A stretch of 22,923 nucleotides of DNA from Bacteroidales bacterium UBA3663 (GTDB lineage Bacteria; Bacteroidota; Bacteroidia; Bacteroidales; UBA3663): NCBI GenBank assembly GCA_002373755.1, contig DFJU01000048.1, positions 1 through 22,923 of the forward strand. The letters are read 5' to 3'. Shown piece by piece: positions 9,772 to 18,021 of the stretch. Within the stretch, counting starts at the first letter, position 1, and every line of letters starts with the position of its first letter. The position numbers were made by a program, and so were the translations under genes. The notes under the pieces were generated by a model. That model was not told the DNA's origin, did not search any database, and saw only the letters and a list, made by a program, of their open reading frames with translations.

Positions 9772-9835
9772 TCTCCATTCGCATCTTCGCTTTGTCCGAT
9801 TGTAACTGTACCCTTAATTCTAAACTCAGACCTGA

Positions 9836-11104
9836 ATGTCATACAAATATACCGTTGTTTTTCTGTTCTCCATCGCACTGCTGATGTCCGGCTGTAAGGA
9901 CGACGAAGGCACGTCAGGCAGCGACACGCAGACCAAGGTCGTCCCGATGACCAATCCTGTGCTTTATATCACTACCGACAGCGGCCAAGACATCGACAGC
10001 AAGGAGCACTACGTGGGTTGCACCATCCGGTTGGACGGCCGACAAGTCTATGACGACTATGAGACACCGTCAAATGGCAGCGACTCAATCCGTGGGCGTG
10101 GCAATTCGACGTGGCTGTGGTATCCGAAAAAGCCATACAAAATCAAGTTGGGCCAACGGACATCGCTGTGCGGCATCGGCAAAGGCAAGAAATACGTGCT
10201 GCTGGCCAACTATCGCGACCCAAGCCGTATGATGAATGCCGTGGTGTTCGACATGGCGGCCTATATGGGTTTGCCCTACACCAACAGCAACCGCTTTGTC
10301 GAGGTCTATGTGAACGACGACTATGTAGGCGTGTACCAGCTCACCGAACAGATCGAGCATGGCGAAAACCGCGTAGCAATCGACGCCGCGGGCGGAATCC
10401 TGCTCTCGCTCGACTATGACGACGGCCCGGACCTCAGTCCCGATTCGGGCGACAATTTCTGCTCCGAAATCTTCAGCTCCAGCTACTCGTGGTGGGGATT
10501 GCCCGTCTGCGTCAAGTATCCGAAGGAGCCTACGGCTCAGCAGTTGGCCGACATCAAGGCAGAATTCACCAGACTGGAGCAAGCTATCGACGCCAAAAAC
10601 TACACCGCTCTGAAGGGTATGTGCGATGTGCAGTCGATGATGGATTTCCTCATCATTCAGGAACTGACGCGCAATGTGGAATTGGTCACGCCGCGTTCGA
10701 TGTACCTGTTCCGCGATGCCGACCAAAAGTGGCGATTCGGCCCTGTGTGGGACTTCGACGGCGGCTTCGGCTACGATTGGGGCGAGCGGCACAACTACTT
10801 CACCACGCAGTCGTGGATGATGGGCCCGCGAGGTTCGTTGGACATTCCCGACTTTTTCGACAAGATGTTCGGCAACACGGCCTTCCTGAACGACTACCGG
10901 ACGCGATGGAACGAAATCGGCGAAGAGGCTCTGGAATATGCGTTGGACAAGATGGAGTGCCGTCTTGACACGTTGGCCGAGGCTCTGGATCGTGACGAGG
11001 CGACGTGGCAGATTGGTCGCGATTGGCATGAAGAGTGCGACAGGATGGCCGACTGGCTGCGCACCCGGGCCGATAAATACACGAACTATCTGAAAGAATT
11101 TTAG
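9836..11104 (+). CDS. CotH-kinase-family lipoprotein
   Basis: CotH proteins are atypical secreted kinases, first known from Bacillus spore coats where CotH phosphorylates coat proteins. Relatives are common in Bacteroidetes surface loci. The product has 422 residues. The signal ends MSGC (Cys20) and is followed by KDDEGT, an acidic surface-export signal. Family marks in order are IRGRGNSTW (85-93), the lysine-rich YKIKL (101-105, candidate ATP-binding Lys), VLLANYRDPSRMMN (121-134), the strand FVEVYVNDDYVGVYQLTEQI, and RFGPVWDFDGGFG (300-312), whose Asp residues fit the metal-binding and catalytic site. Key residues thus seem intact. The gene ends in TAG, which argues against amber recoding in this genome. 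What it phosphorylates, and where ATP would come from outside the cell, is unknown. Confidence 0.88.
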   Translation: MSYKYTVVFLFSIALLMSGCKDDEGTSGSDTQTKVVPMTNPVLYITTDSGQDIDSKEHYVGCTIRLDGRQVYDDYETPSNGSDSIRGRGNSTWLWYPKKPYKIKLGQRTSLCGIGKGKKYVLLANYRDPSRMMNAVVFDMAAYMGLPYTNSNRFVEVYVNDDYVGVYQLTEQIEHGENRVAIDAAGGILLSLDYDDGPDLSPDSGDNFCSEIFSSSYSWWGLPVCVKYPKEPTAQQLADIKAEFTRLEQAIDAKNYTALKGMCDVQSMMDFLIIQELTRNVELVTPRSMYLFRDADQKWRFGPVWDFDGGFGYDWGERHNYFTTQSWMMGPRGSLDIPDFFDKMFGNTAFLNDYRTRWNEIGEEALEYALDKMECRLDTLAEALDRDEATWQIGRDWHEECDRMADWLRTRADKYTNYLKEF

Positions 11105-11156
11105 GCTGTCTGTTTATAAGCATGTATCCTGTCACCTGCTTGGTGCAATAGTGTTT

Positions 11157-11175
11157 TTGAGAACAATGCTCTCAA
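11157..11175. repeat. Small hairpin between the CotH and second DUF6055 genes
   Basis: TTGAGA (11157-11162) pairs with TCTCAA (11170-11175) over a 7-base loop. No T-run follows. It is the only notable structure in the 106-base spacer, and no promoter box was recognised there. Confidence 0.4.
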
Positions 11176-11210
11176 GACCCCACATCGTTAGAACCCCAAA
11201 GTTGACTTAA

Positions 11211-12536
11211 ATGGTAAATAAAAAAAATCTATTTCATTGCGCTTTAACTATGCTGACGACCGTTTTCGTGTCGTTCGTTTCCTGCTCGCCCGACGAAGTG
11301 GCAATCCCCGACGGCAAGCGTATCTACCTTCCGGCCGACCTCCGTGCGCTCGACTTGCAGAGCGACACCTCGCAATGGAGTTTTCGCCGCATGGCCGTGA
11401 CCGACAACCTCGTCATCTTCTGGCAACGCGGGTTCGGACATGATCTGGCCAATGCCCCTGCACTCGACGGCCAGCCGATGACCATCGACCTGCCTAACCT
11501 CGAACGCCGTCTGGAGCAGTTCTACACCTTTTTTCGCGACACTCTCGACTTCAAGATGCCAGAGTCGCGCGCCGACAGCACCCGCATGATGGTCATGCTA
11601 AACTATTCGCTCGACGGAACTGCCTACGGCGGTAGCTACGACGACTCTATCGGAGCCCTCTGGATCGCACCCAACCGCGTGCAGGATGCCAAACTCAACT
11701 GCATCGCCCACGAACTCGGCCATTCGTTCCAGTGTCAGATCGGCGCCGACCGTCCCGAACGCGAGTGGCAGGCCTACGGTTTCTATGAAATGGCCTCGCA
11801 GTGGATGCTGTGGCAGGTCAATCCCGATTGGTTGACCGACGAGAACTATCACTTTGAGGCATTCCGCACGCTGACGCATCGCGCTTTTCTTCACATCGAC
11901 AATATCTATCATTCGCCCTATGTGCTGCAATATTGGAGCGACGTGCGCGGCCGCGACGTCATTGCCCGCCTGTTCCGCGAGGGACACAACGGTGAGGACG
12001 CCCTGATGGCCTACAAGCGCATCTTCGGCCTCAGTCAGCGCGAGATGTGCGACGAGATGTTCGAGGCGTCGCGCCACATCGTCGGACTCGATTTCCATCA
12101 TGCCTGGTGCGAAACGCGTCGCTACGCGGGTTCGTTCTCTACTCCTGTCCGCACTTCGGCCGATGGCTGGTCGTCGCCCGACGTTGCCTGCTTGCCCGAA
12201 AATTACGGCTTCAACGTCATCCCGCTCGATTCTGCAAATTGGATATGCCCGGCTCGAAAACTCACGTTGTACTTCCAGGGTTTGTCCGGTCAAGTGTCTG
12301 CCGCCGCACGGGCTCATGCGGGTTGGCGTTATGGCTTCGTGGCCGAGTTGTCCGATGGAACCTACTGCTACAGCCCCGTCGGCCGTGAGCCTCAGGGACG
12401 GTTGTCTTATCTGCTGCCGGCCGATGTGCATCGCGCATGGCTTGTGGTGATGGGCGCACCCACAATGCATTGGCGCACTGATACGGGCGAGGCAGCATCG
12501 TCGGTCACTTGGCCCTATCGCTACAAATTGCAGTGA
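11211..12536 (+). CDS. Second DUF6055-like putative zinc metallopeptidase lipoprotein
   Basis: The product has 441 residues and is a shortened paralogue of the 7368-9629 product, with no BACON or DUF4859 domain. A lipoprotein signal ends FVSC (Cys25); the following SPDE is a weaker export signal. Shared landmarks are FWQRGFG (matching FWEAGFG), IGALWIAPN (matching IGALWVNPS), HELGHSFQCQ with His167, Glu168 and His171, and FYEMASQW with Glu193 as probable third zinc ligand. A C-terminal WPYRYKL matches the WPYEVSF of the larger protein. The distance from the second His to this Glu is 21 residues here and 38 in the larger protein, so the insert between them differs. A surface or periplasmic peptidase is inferred. 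The two may split exo/endo or substrate specificity. Confidence 0.78.
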   Translation: MVNKKNLFHCALTMLTTVFVSFVSCSPDEVAIPDGKRIYLPADLRALDLQSDTSQWSFRRMAVTDNLVIFWQRGFGHDLANAPALDGQPMTIDLPNLERRLEQFYTFFRDTLDFKMPESRADSTRMMVMLNYSLDGTAYGGSYDDSIGALWIAPNRVQDAKLNCIAHELGHSFQCQIGADRPEREWQAYGFYEMASQWMLWQVNPDWLTDENYHFEAFRTLTHRAFLHIDNIYHSPYVLQYWSDVRGRDVIARLFREGHNGEDALMAYKRIFGLSQREMCDEMFEASRHIVGLDFHHAWCETRRYAGSFSTPVRTSADGWSSPDVACLPENYGFNVIPLDSANWICPARKLTLYFQGLSGQVSAAARAHAGWRYGFVAELSDGTYCYSPVGREPQGRLSYLLPADVHRAWLVVMGAPTMHWRTDTGEAASSVTWPYRYKLQ

Positions 12537-12583
12537 TGTCGCGGTCTTTTGGCCGATGTGACAGGCGGTTTGTCGGCCAAAGC

Positions 12584-12614
12584 TTCGTTGACGAAACAAA
12601 ATTGTGTACCTTTG
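12584..12614 (+). promoter_or_regulatory. Probable promoter of the hybrid two-component gene
   Basis: TACCTTTG at 12607-12614 fits the Bacteroidetes -7 consensus TAnnTTTG. TTCG at 12584-12587, 19 bases upstream, is a 3/4 match to the -33 TTTG. Transcription would start near 12621, just before the ATG at 12636. This supports that start over the open frame from 12549, which would lie upstream of the promoter. Confidence 0.6.
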
Positions 12615-12635
12615 GGCATCCGAAAACACACTCCG

Positions 12636-15600
12636 ATGAACCGAATCTTACACCTCCAACTGAATTTTTTCCTGACGTGCCTGCTGCTGACGGTGGCGGG
12701 TGCGTCACCTGTCGTGCCGCTGCGTGCTGCCACTGACGGCGGATTCAAGTTCCGCCACATCACCATCGACCAGGGATTGCCGTCCAACTGGGTGGGTGCT
12801 CTGTTGCAAGATCGCGACGGCTTGGTCTGGGTCGGCACCAGCTATGGCCTGTGCAGCTACGACGGCATGAATTTCCGCCACATTGCGGGTTCGGGCAACA
12901 CGTCGGGCGTGTTTGCCCTGCACGAGACGGACGAAGGAATCTGGGCCGGGCGCGACAATGGCCTGTTCCGCTACGACCGCGCGTCGGACAGCCTGATGCA
13001 GGAGAATCCGGTCACTGGCAACGGGATGCGCATCACATCGCAGGTGAACTGGATTGGCAGTGACCGACAGCAGAACATCTGGTTATCCACTTTCGGACAG
13101 GGAATTTTCCGGTACACACCCTCCACGCGCAGTCTGCGTCAGTATCTGTTGCCCGGTCATGGCACGCAAGTGGCTGGAATGTTGGTCGATGCCGACGGAC
13201 AAATCTGGGCCATTGGCAAGGCTGCCCAAAACGACGGCATCGTGCGTCTGAACCGCGCTACCGACCAGTTCGAGTGCGTGCCGGTGTTCGACCAGCATGG
13301 CAATCCTGTCGATACGCGTGGCCTTGCCTTGTTGCAGGGCAGTGACGGCACAATATGGGTCGGCACGTGGGACAATGGAGTCGTCGGCTTCGATCCGCAC
13401 ACTTCGCGTGTCATCGACCGTATCACGCCGCAGCAGAGGCCGCTCAGTCACATCCATTCGCTGCTGGAATATGCGCCCGGCATAATCTGCATCGGCTCCG
13501 ACGATGGCCTTACGCGCTACGACTCCCGTTCCCACAAGTTGCATCATTTTGTGCCCGACGAGCTCGACCGCCATTCGCTCAACGACCAGTTCGTCTATCC
13601 GCTGATGCGCGACCAGGAGGGCGGCCTCTGGGTGGGCACTTACTATGGTGGCCTCAACTACGCGAATCCGCAGTCGGAGGTGTTCCGCACCTACTTGCCG
13701 TCGGCCTTCAACAATTCGATTCATGGCAACATCATCAGCTGTTTCTGCGAAGATGGCGACGGCAACATCTGGATTGGCAGCGATGACGGCGGTCTGTCTT
13801 GCTTCCGCAATGGCATTTTTACGCATAGCGAGGGCGAAAAGTCGCGTAACATCCACGCGCTTTGCCTGCACGACGGCGAACTTTGGATCGGCACCTACAC
13901 TGGCGGCGTCGATGTGATGAACCTGTCCAATGGCCGCGTTCGTCATTTTGCCGAATTGCTCGACCCATACGACAACTCGTTGGGCAACAGCTGCTACGCG
14001 ATTTTCAACGACCGCCAGAACCGACTTTGGGTGGGTACCTACACCGGACTGTGCCTCTATGACGACAAGAGCGGCCTTTTCATCAGCCGACAGGATTTCG
14101 GTGCCACGCCCTACAGCATCTGCCAGGACCGACAGGACAACATCTGGTGCAGCACCGACGGCAATGGCATTTGGCGTATGGATGCCAAGAGCGGCGATTG
14201 GAAGCAGTATCGCGATGCGTCGGGCAAAAATGTAAACAACACGGTCAATTCGGTGTGCTGTGACAGCGAGGGCCGTCTTTGGGTGGGCTCGCAGGACGGT
14301 TTGCTGCGCTTCGATGCCGAGGCCAACGTCTTCGGCCTGGTCGAGCGGCTGGGCGACTTCCCCGACGTACAGTCTGTCGTGGCTGACGGTAATGCCCTCT
14401 GGGTGGCCACTACGCGAGCCCTGATTCGCTATATGCCCGATTTGCACGACTCGGTGCAGGTATTCACGTCGGGCAATGGCCTGAACAGTACGTCCTATCA
14501 GCCCGATGCCATCCTGTGTGCCTCCGATGGCCGTATCTGTCTGGGCACGACGCAGGGAATGCAGACGTTTTATCCGTCGCGCATCCGTCTGAATCGCGTA
14601 GCGCCACGGGTCATCTTCACTGGTCTGGATCTTGGCCCGAACGATGCCGACGGCGACATGGCCGACAGGCAGTTCCGCCAGATGCGGGCGTCGCGGCAGA
14701 TTGAACTTGGACACCGTTACAACTCCATCGGCATCAGTTTCGCGGCATTGAGCTATGCCTGTCCGTCGCAGAACCAGTACGCCATCTGGCTTGAGGGCTT
14801 CAATTCCGACGGCCAATGGCAGCACATCGGCAATCAGAACTGGGTCAACTACACAAACCTCGCTCCAGGTACATACGTGCTGCATGTGCGCGCGGCCAAC
14901 AACGACAATGTGTGGAGTGCGGCCGATGCCGAGTTGCGAATCATCGTCCATCCGCCTTTCTATTGGACCACCACGGCGCGTGTCGTCTATGTGCTTCTGG
15001 CATTGCTTGTCATCGGCCTTCTTCTTTGGCTGATGTTGCATCGCAACAACATTCGCCATTTGCAAGAGATGGAAAACCTGCGTCACCAGAATGAACAACG
15101 GCTGCACGAGGCTCGTATGCGGTTCTTCACCACCATCGCCCACGAGATACGTACGCCTGTGTCGCTCATCATTGCGCCGTTGGAGAAGGTGCGCCGTCAG
15201 TCGGCCATGTTCAGCAGTTCTGTGAACGAAGATCTCGCCGTCGTGGAACGCAACAGCCGCCGCCTGCTCGAGTTGGTCAATCAATTGCTCGACTTCCGCA
15301 AGGTTGAAAGCGGAATGACCGACCTCGTGCTGCAACCCTGCGCTGCGGCCCCTTTGCTTCAGTCAATTGCCGAAAGGTTCCGCCCGAGCTTCGAGGAGCG
15401 TGGCATTGCCTTGCAGGTGGCGTTGCCCGATGCCGATTTCTCGCCCTGCATCGACCGCGAAGCCATCACCAAGATGGTCAGCAATCTGCTTTCGAACGCA
15501 TTGAAATACACGCGCGACCGCGTTCTGCTGTCATGCAAGGTCTTGCCCGATGTGCAGCAATGGCTTATCTCTGTGACCGACAACGGCCCTGGCATCCGAG

Positions 15601-16646
15601 CCGAGGAGCGGAAGAAGGTTTTCCAGCCTTTCTATCAGGCCAACGAGAACAAGCCAGGTACGGGCATCGGCCTCTCAATCGTGAAAGCTGTGGTCGAGGC
15701 GCATCGGGGAACTGTCAGCATCGAGTCTGAGCCGGATTCCGGCACCACATTTACAGTCTCTTTGCCGGCTGATTTGCCAGCCAGTGCAGCTCTTGTTACG
15801 GGCGAAGCTAAGGCCGTGCCCGATGTTCCGGCTTCGTCGGCCGAAACTATGTCGGCTCAGCCCGCCGCAGAGCCTGCCGAAGGTTACGAAAAGGCGTGGA
15901 CACTGCTCGTCGATGACAATGATGACATGCTGCATTTCTTGTCCGACAGCATGAAGCCTTATTATAACCTACTGACGGCGACCGACGGTGCTCAGGCTCT
16001 CCGTCTGCTTGAAAAGCATCAGGTCAGTCTGATTGTGAGCGACTGGATGATGCCCGTCATGGATGGCGAGGAATTGTGCCGCCGTGTGCGCAATAATCCT
16101 CAGACCAGCCACATTCCGTTTATCATGCTTACGGCCAAGACCGACGATGCCTCGAAGGTGCGCGGAATGGATTGTGGAGCCGATGCCTACATCGAAAAAA
16201 CGTTCTCGCTCGATTACTTGCAGGCTTGCATCGGCAATCTGTTGGAGTTGCGCCGTATGTTGTGGCGCCGCTTCTCGCAGCAGTCGTCAACGCCTATCAC
16301 CGAGATGGCTGGCTCGCCGCTCGACAGCGATCTGCTGCTTCGCATGGAACGAATCATCGAAGAGAATCTGGCCAACAGCGACTTGTCGGTCGATCTCTTG
16401 GCGCAGGAGTTGGGCATCAGCCGTTCAGGCCTTTTTGCCAAAATCAAGACGCTGAGTGACGTATCGCCAAATGAGATGATTCAAGCCATTCGACTCAAAA
16501 AAGCGGCCGCACTGCTCTCCAAAGGCGGTCATCGCATCAGCGAGGTCTGCTATATGGTTGGTTTTAGTAGTCCGTCATACTTTTCGAAATGTTTTCAGAG
16601 GCAGTTCGGCGTCAAGCCGGGCGAGTATCAGCAGCCGACAGAGTAA
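12636..16646 (+). CDS. Hybrid two-component system sensor kinase/response regulator (HTCS)
   Basis: One polypeptide of 1336 residues senses a breakdown product in the periplasm and regulates the locus. A signal sequence (MNRILHLQLNFF) is followed by two-bladed propeller repeats of the Reg_prop type (for example DRDGLVWVGTSYGLCSYDG) and a Y_Y_Y domain ending before a membrane segment at about 785-805. Then come HisKA with phospho-acceptor His836 (TIAHEIRTP), HATPase_c (NLLSNALKYT, VTDNGPGI, GTGIGLSIVK), a receiver domain (LVDDNDDM; Asp1136 in SDWMMPVMDG), and a C-terminal AraC-type helix-turn-helix at about 1240-1333 (LAQELGISRSGLFAKIKTLS). All catalytic motifs appear intact. By analogy with other HTCS-linked loci it probably activates the susC operon. 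The ATG at 12636 is chosen from the promoter position and signal peptide. Confidence 0.93.
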   Translation: MNRILHLQLNFFLTCLLLTVAGASPVVPLRAATDGGFKFRHITIDQGLPSNWVGALLQDRDGLVWVGTSYGLCSYDGMNFRHIAGSGNTSGVFALHETDEGIWAGRDNGLFRYDRASDSLMQENPVTGNGMRITSQVNWIGSDRQQNIWLSTFGQGIFRYTPSTRSLRQYLLPGHGTQVAGMLVDADGQIWAIGKAAQNDGIVRLNRATDQFECVPVFDQHGNPVDTRGLALLQGSDGTIWVGTWDNGVVGFDPHTSRVIDRITPQQRPLSHIHSLLEYAPGIICIGSDDGLTRYDSRSHKLHHFVPDELDRHSLNDQFVYPLMRDQEGGLWVGTYYGGLNYANPQSEVFRTYLPSAFNNSIHGNIISCFCEDGDGNIWIGSDDGGLSCFRNGIFTHSEGEKSRNIHALCLHDGELWIGTYTGGVDVMNLSNGRVRHFAELLDPYDNSLGNSCYAIFNDRQNRLWVGTYTGLCLYDDKSGLFISRQDFGATPYSICQDRQDNIWCSTDGNGIWRMDAKSGDWKQYRDASGKNVNNTVNSVCCDSEGRLWVGSQDGLLRFDAEANVFGLVERLGDFPDVQSVVADGNALWVATTRALIRYMPDLHDSVQVFTSGNGLNSTSYQPDAILCASDGRICLGTTQGMQTFYPSRIRLNRVAPRVIFTGLDLGPNDADGDMADRQFRQMRASRQIELGHRYNSIGISFAALSYACPSQNQYAIWLEGFNSDGQWQHIGNQNWVNYTNLAPGTYVLHVRAANNDNVWSAADAELRIIVHPPFYWTTTARVVYVLLALLVIGLLLWLMLHRNNIRHLQEMENLRHQNEQRLHEARMRFFTTIAHEIRTPVSLIIAPLEKVRRQSAMFSSSVNEDLAVVERNSRRLLELVNQLLDFRKVESGMTDLVLQPCAAAPLLQSIAERFRPSFEERGIALQVALPDADFSPCIDREAITKMVSNLLSNALKYTRDRVLLSCKVLPDVQQWLISVTDNGPGIRAEERKKVFQPFYQANENKPGTGIGLSIVKAVVEAHRGTVSIESEPDSGTTFTVSLPADLPASAALVTGEAKAVPDVPASSAETMSAQPAAEPAEGYEKAWTLLVDDNDDMLHFLSDSMKPYYNLLTATDGAQALRLLEKHQVSLIVSDWMMPVMDGEELCRRVRNNPQTSHIPFIMLTAKTDDASKVRGMDCGADAYIEKTFSLDYLQACIGNLLELRRMLWRRFSQQSSTPITEMAGSPLDSDLLLRMERIIEENLANSDLSVDLLAQELGISRSGLFAKIKTLSDVSPNEMIQAIRLKKAAALLSKGGHRISEVCYMVGFSSPSYFSKCFQRQFGVKPGEYQQPTE

Positions 16647-16679
16647 TTCCGAAGTTCTACCTTTATGTTTTTGCGGCCG

Positions 16680-16819
16680 ATGCCCCTATCCGACAAACGG
16701 GTAGAGACGTGGCACGCCGCGTCTCTTGGGTGGCATTCCGTCTTTTCGCATGAGAAGACTCTGCGGGGCGTTCTTTCTGAGCACGATTGTCATTCTGAGC
16801 GCGAGCGAAGAATCTCTTT
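16680..16819 (+). repeat. Left arm of a composite inverted repeat bounding the accessory island
   Basis: The arm contains ATGCCCCTATCCGAC (16680-16694), the GTAGAGACG palindrome (16701-16726) and a 31-base unit beginning GTCATTCTGAGC (16789-16819). All three occur in inverted order and orientation at 19220-19337. The 31-base unit matches 28/31 and the first block 14/15. The arm begins 34 bases after the HTCS stop. The 60-codon open frame across it is not credible. Confidence 0.7.
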
Positions 16820-16901
16820 TGGGTCTCTCGCAGAGTTTATGGAGTAGAAAGGAGTTGTGTCAGAAATTAGTGCTGTAACCTACCCAATCGTGGCCTCGCT
16901 T

Positions 16902-16945
16902 GAAAGAAAGTGAACTCGGTTTCACATCAAACACCACTTTCTTTC
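16902..16945. repeat. 11-bp hairpin in the spacer after the left arm
   Basis: GAAAGAAAGTG (16902-16912) pairs exactly with CACTTTCTTTC (16935-16945) over 22 bases. The rest of 16820-17039 shows a C-rich stretch near 16992-17003 and nothing that looks coding. Confidence 0.5.
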
Positions 16946-17039
16946 TTCGTGATTCTCACGATTGTATGGCCGGCTACTCCACTATGGCCTTCCCCCCTCC
17001 GCCGTATAGAGGGCGTACCAAGCAACCTTTTCATCGAAC

Positions 17040-17339
17040 TCACGTTAACATAATGTCATAACACGAGAGGCTCAACAATCCTTTGTCAGTTTCTATATTG
17101 ACATCGTAGCCATCTCTCCTCTCACAAACGGCAAACCCTAATATCTGACAAAAGAATTCATCCCCTCTCAAGCATGCACTATTAATACGAGAAAGCTCCA
17201 TATGGAGCCGTCTGTTCTCGACATTATCTGTACCGGATTTCTTAATCAGCAAATCCATGTGCCACCAGTCGTCCGAATAACGAATTCCATAAATATAGAA
17301 TCCGTTCCAATCAAAACCATTCAGTTGTATATTTTTCAT
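17040..17339 (-). CDS. Unknown small protein, possible immunity-type protein
   Basis: The product has 99 residues from the ATG at 17339; a GTG at 17366 would add nine. No signal peptide or membrane segment is seen. It is rich in aromatic and acidic residues (YSDDWWHMDLLI) and ends GLLSLSCYDIML. Its C-terminal half loosely resembles that of the upstream gene (GYDVNIETD...LLSLSC against GYIVQINFD...IQLKC), so the two may be diverged copies. It overlaps the upstream gene by 29 bases in another frame, suggesting coupled translation. It lies downstream of an Rhs remnant in an AT-rich island. That is the kind of place where immunity genes of polymorphic toxins are found, but no family is recognised. 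Confidence 0.55.
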   Translation of the reverse strand: MKNIQLNGFDWNGFYIYGIRYSDDWWHMDLLIKKSGTDNVENRRLHMELSRINSACLRGDEFFCQILGFAVCERRDGYDVNIETDKGLLSLSCYDIMLT

Positions 17340-17715
17340 CGCCAATAATTCTATGACTATTACCACCTTCCTGCTTGGGATCTTCTGGTGTATTTATAAA
17401 AAACTTCGAACACTTCAATTGAATGAATCCGATACAAACCATATCGAAATTAATCTGCACTATATAACCCTCTTTAGTCTTGAGATAAGAGAATCCTGTA
17501 ATTTCCAACTGTCCACACCAATTTTCATAATTAGGACTCTTCGCTATTTCAAGATTGAAATCGGAGCAGTTTTCACAAATCAACTCCAAATAAGGGTCAC
17601 CCTCGCACCAGTCTGCGAGAAACTTCGTCACTCCTAATGACGAATCACTCTCCATGGAAATAAGATGACTCTCATAGAGATTTACGTGATCTGTTTCTTC
17701 ATTTAAAAACAACAT
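17311..17715 (-). CDS. Unknown small protein upstream of and overlapping the 17040 gene
   Basis: The product has 134 residues, is cytoplasmic by appearance and acidic in its first half (LADWCEGDPYLELICENCSD), with several cysteines. The middle carries GYIVQINFDMVCIGFIQLKC. The last 21 residues are read across the start of the next gene. No catalytic motif or known domain was recognised. Base composition is clearly more AT-rich than the flanking SusC/D and transporter genes, suggesting a different origin. Candidate roles are an immunity protein or a cargo gene of the island. Confidence that it is a real gene is moderate. Confidence 0.55.
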   Translation of the reverse strand: MLFLNEETDHVNLYESHLISMESDSSLGVTKFLADWCEGDPYLELICENCSDFNLEIAKSPNYENWCGQLEITGFSYLKTKEGYIVQINFDMVCIGFIQLKCSKFFINTPEDPKQEGGNSHRIIGDEKYTTEWF

Positions 17716-18021
17716 ACCAAAAAATTGTTACTGAATTTTTATTGCCGCACCATTTCCGTCCTTTCTTCGGTGGCAACGACCTCCCTGCCCCTGAGGGTGA
17801 GACATGTCTTGTGCGTTGCACGCAACTTGCGGCCATCCGAATGCATCACTGCTTTTTGGCCAATGTGCCAATGACAATCCATTGGCCGAAATTCGGTCAA
17901 AACTGTTGCAAGCATATATTGATTACAGTTGCGCATAAAATTCGATTTGGCAAACCTCGCAAACCACATTTTGGATGATGCGGTTGCGAAAAGAATTAAT
18001 CCTTTTATTTATGCTTCTGCT
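17716..18021. other. Intergenic repeat-like sequence without a supported gene
   Basis: Two short open frames on opposite strands (about 17739-17978) overlap almost completely and neither looks like a protein. The block TCGGTCAAAACTGTTGCAAGC at 17893-17913 matches 18/21 bases with 19165-19185 in the same orientation. GTTGC...GCAAC near 17816-17827 forms a small palindrome. It is read as dispersed repeat sequence. Confidence 0.5.

Noticed and set aside
9678..9884. 68-codon open frame before the CotH-type gene
   Set aside because: It covers the terminal inverted repeat element and overlaps the signal peptide of the CotH-type lipoprotein in another frame.
13083..15335. 750-codon open frame on the - strand opposite the HTCS gene
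   Set aside because: It is an antisense shadow of a gene with strong codon bias. The + strand product has complete kinase, receiver and DNA-binding motifs, whereas the - strand frame shows none. The same holds for the long - strand frames opposite susC, susD and the DUF6055 gene.
16665..16847. 60-codon open frame on the + strand after the HTCS gene
   Set aside because: It is contained within the repeat arm (palindrome and 31-base unit) and has no support as a gene.
17739..17978. Two overlapping open frames (76 and 78 codons) on opposite strands
   Set aside because: They overlap nearly completely, have no recognisable features, and include a block repeated at 19165-19185. They are better explained as repeat sequence.
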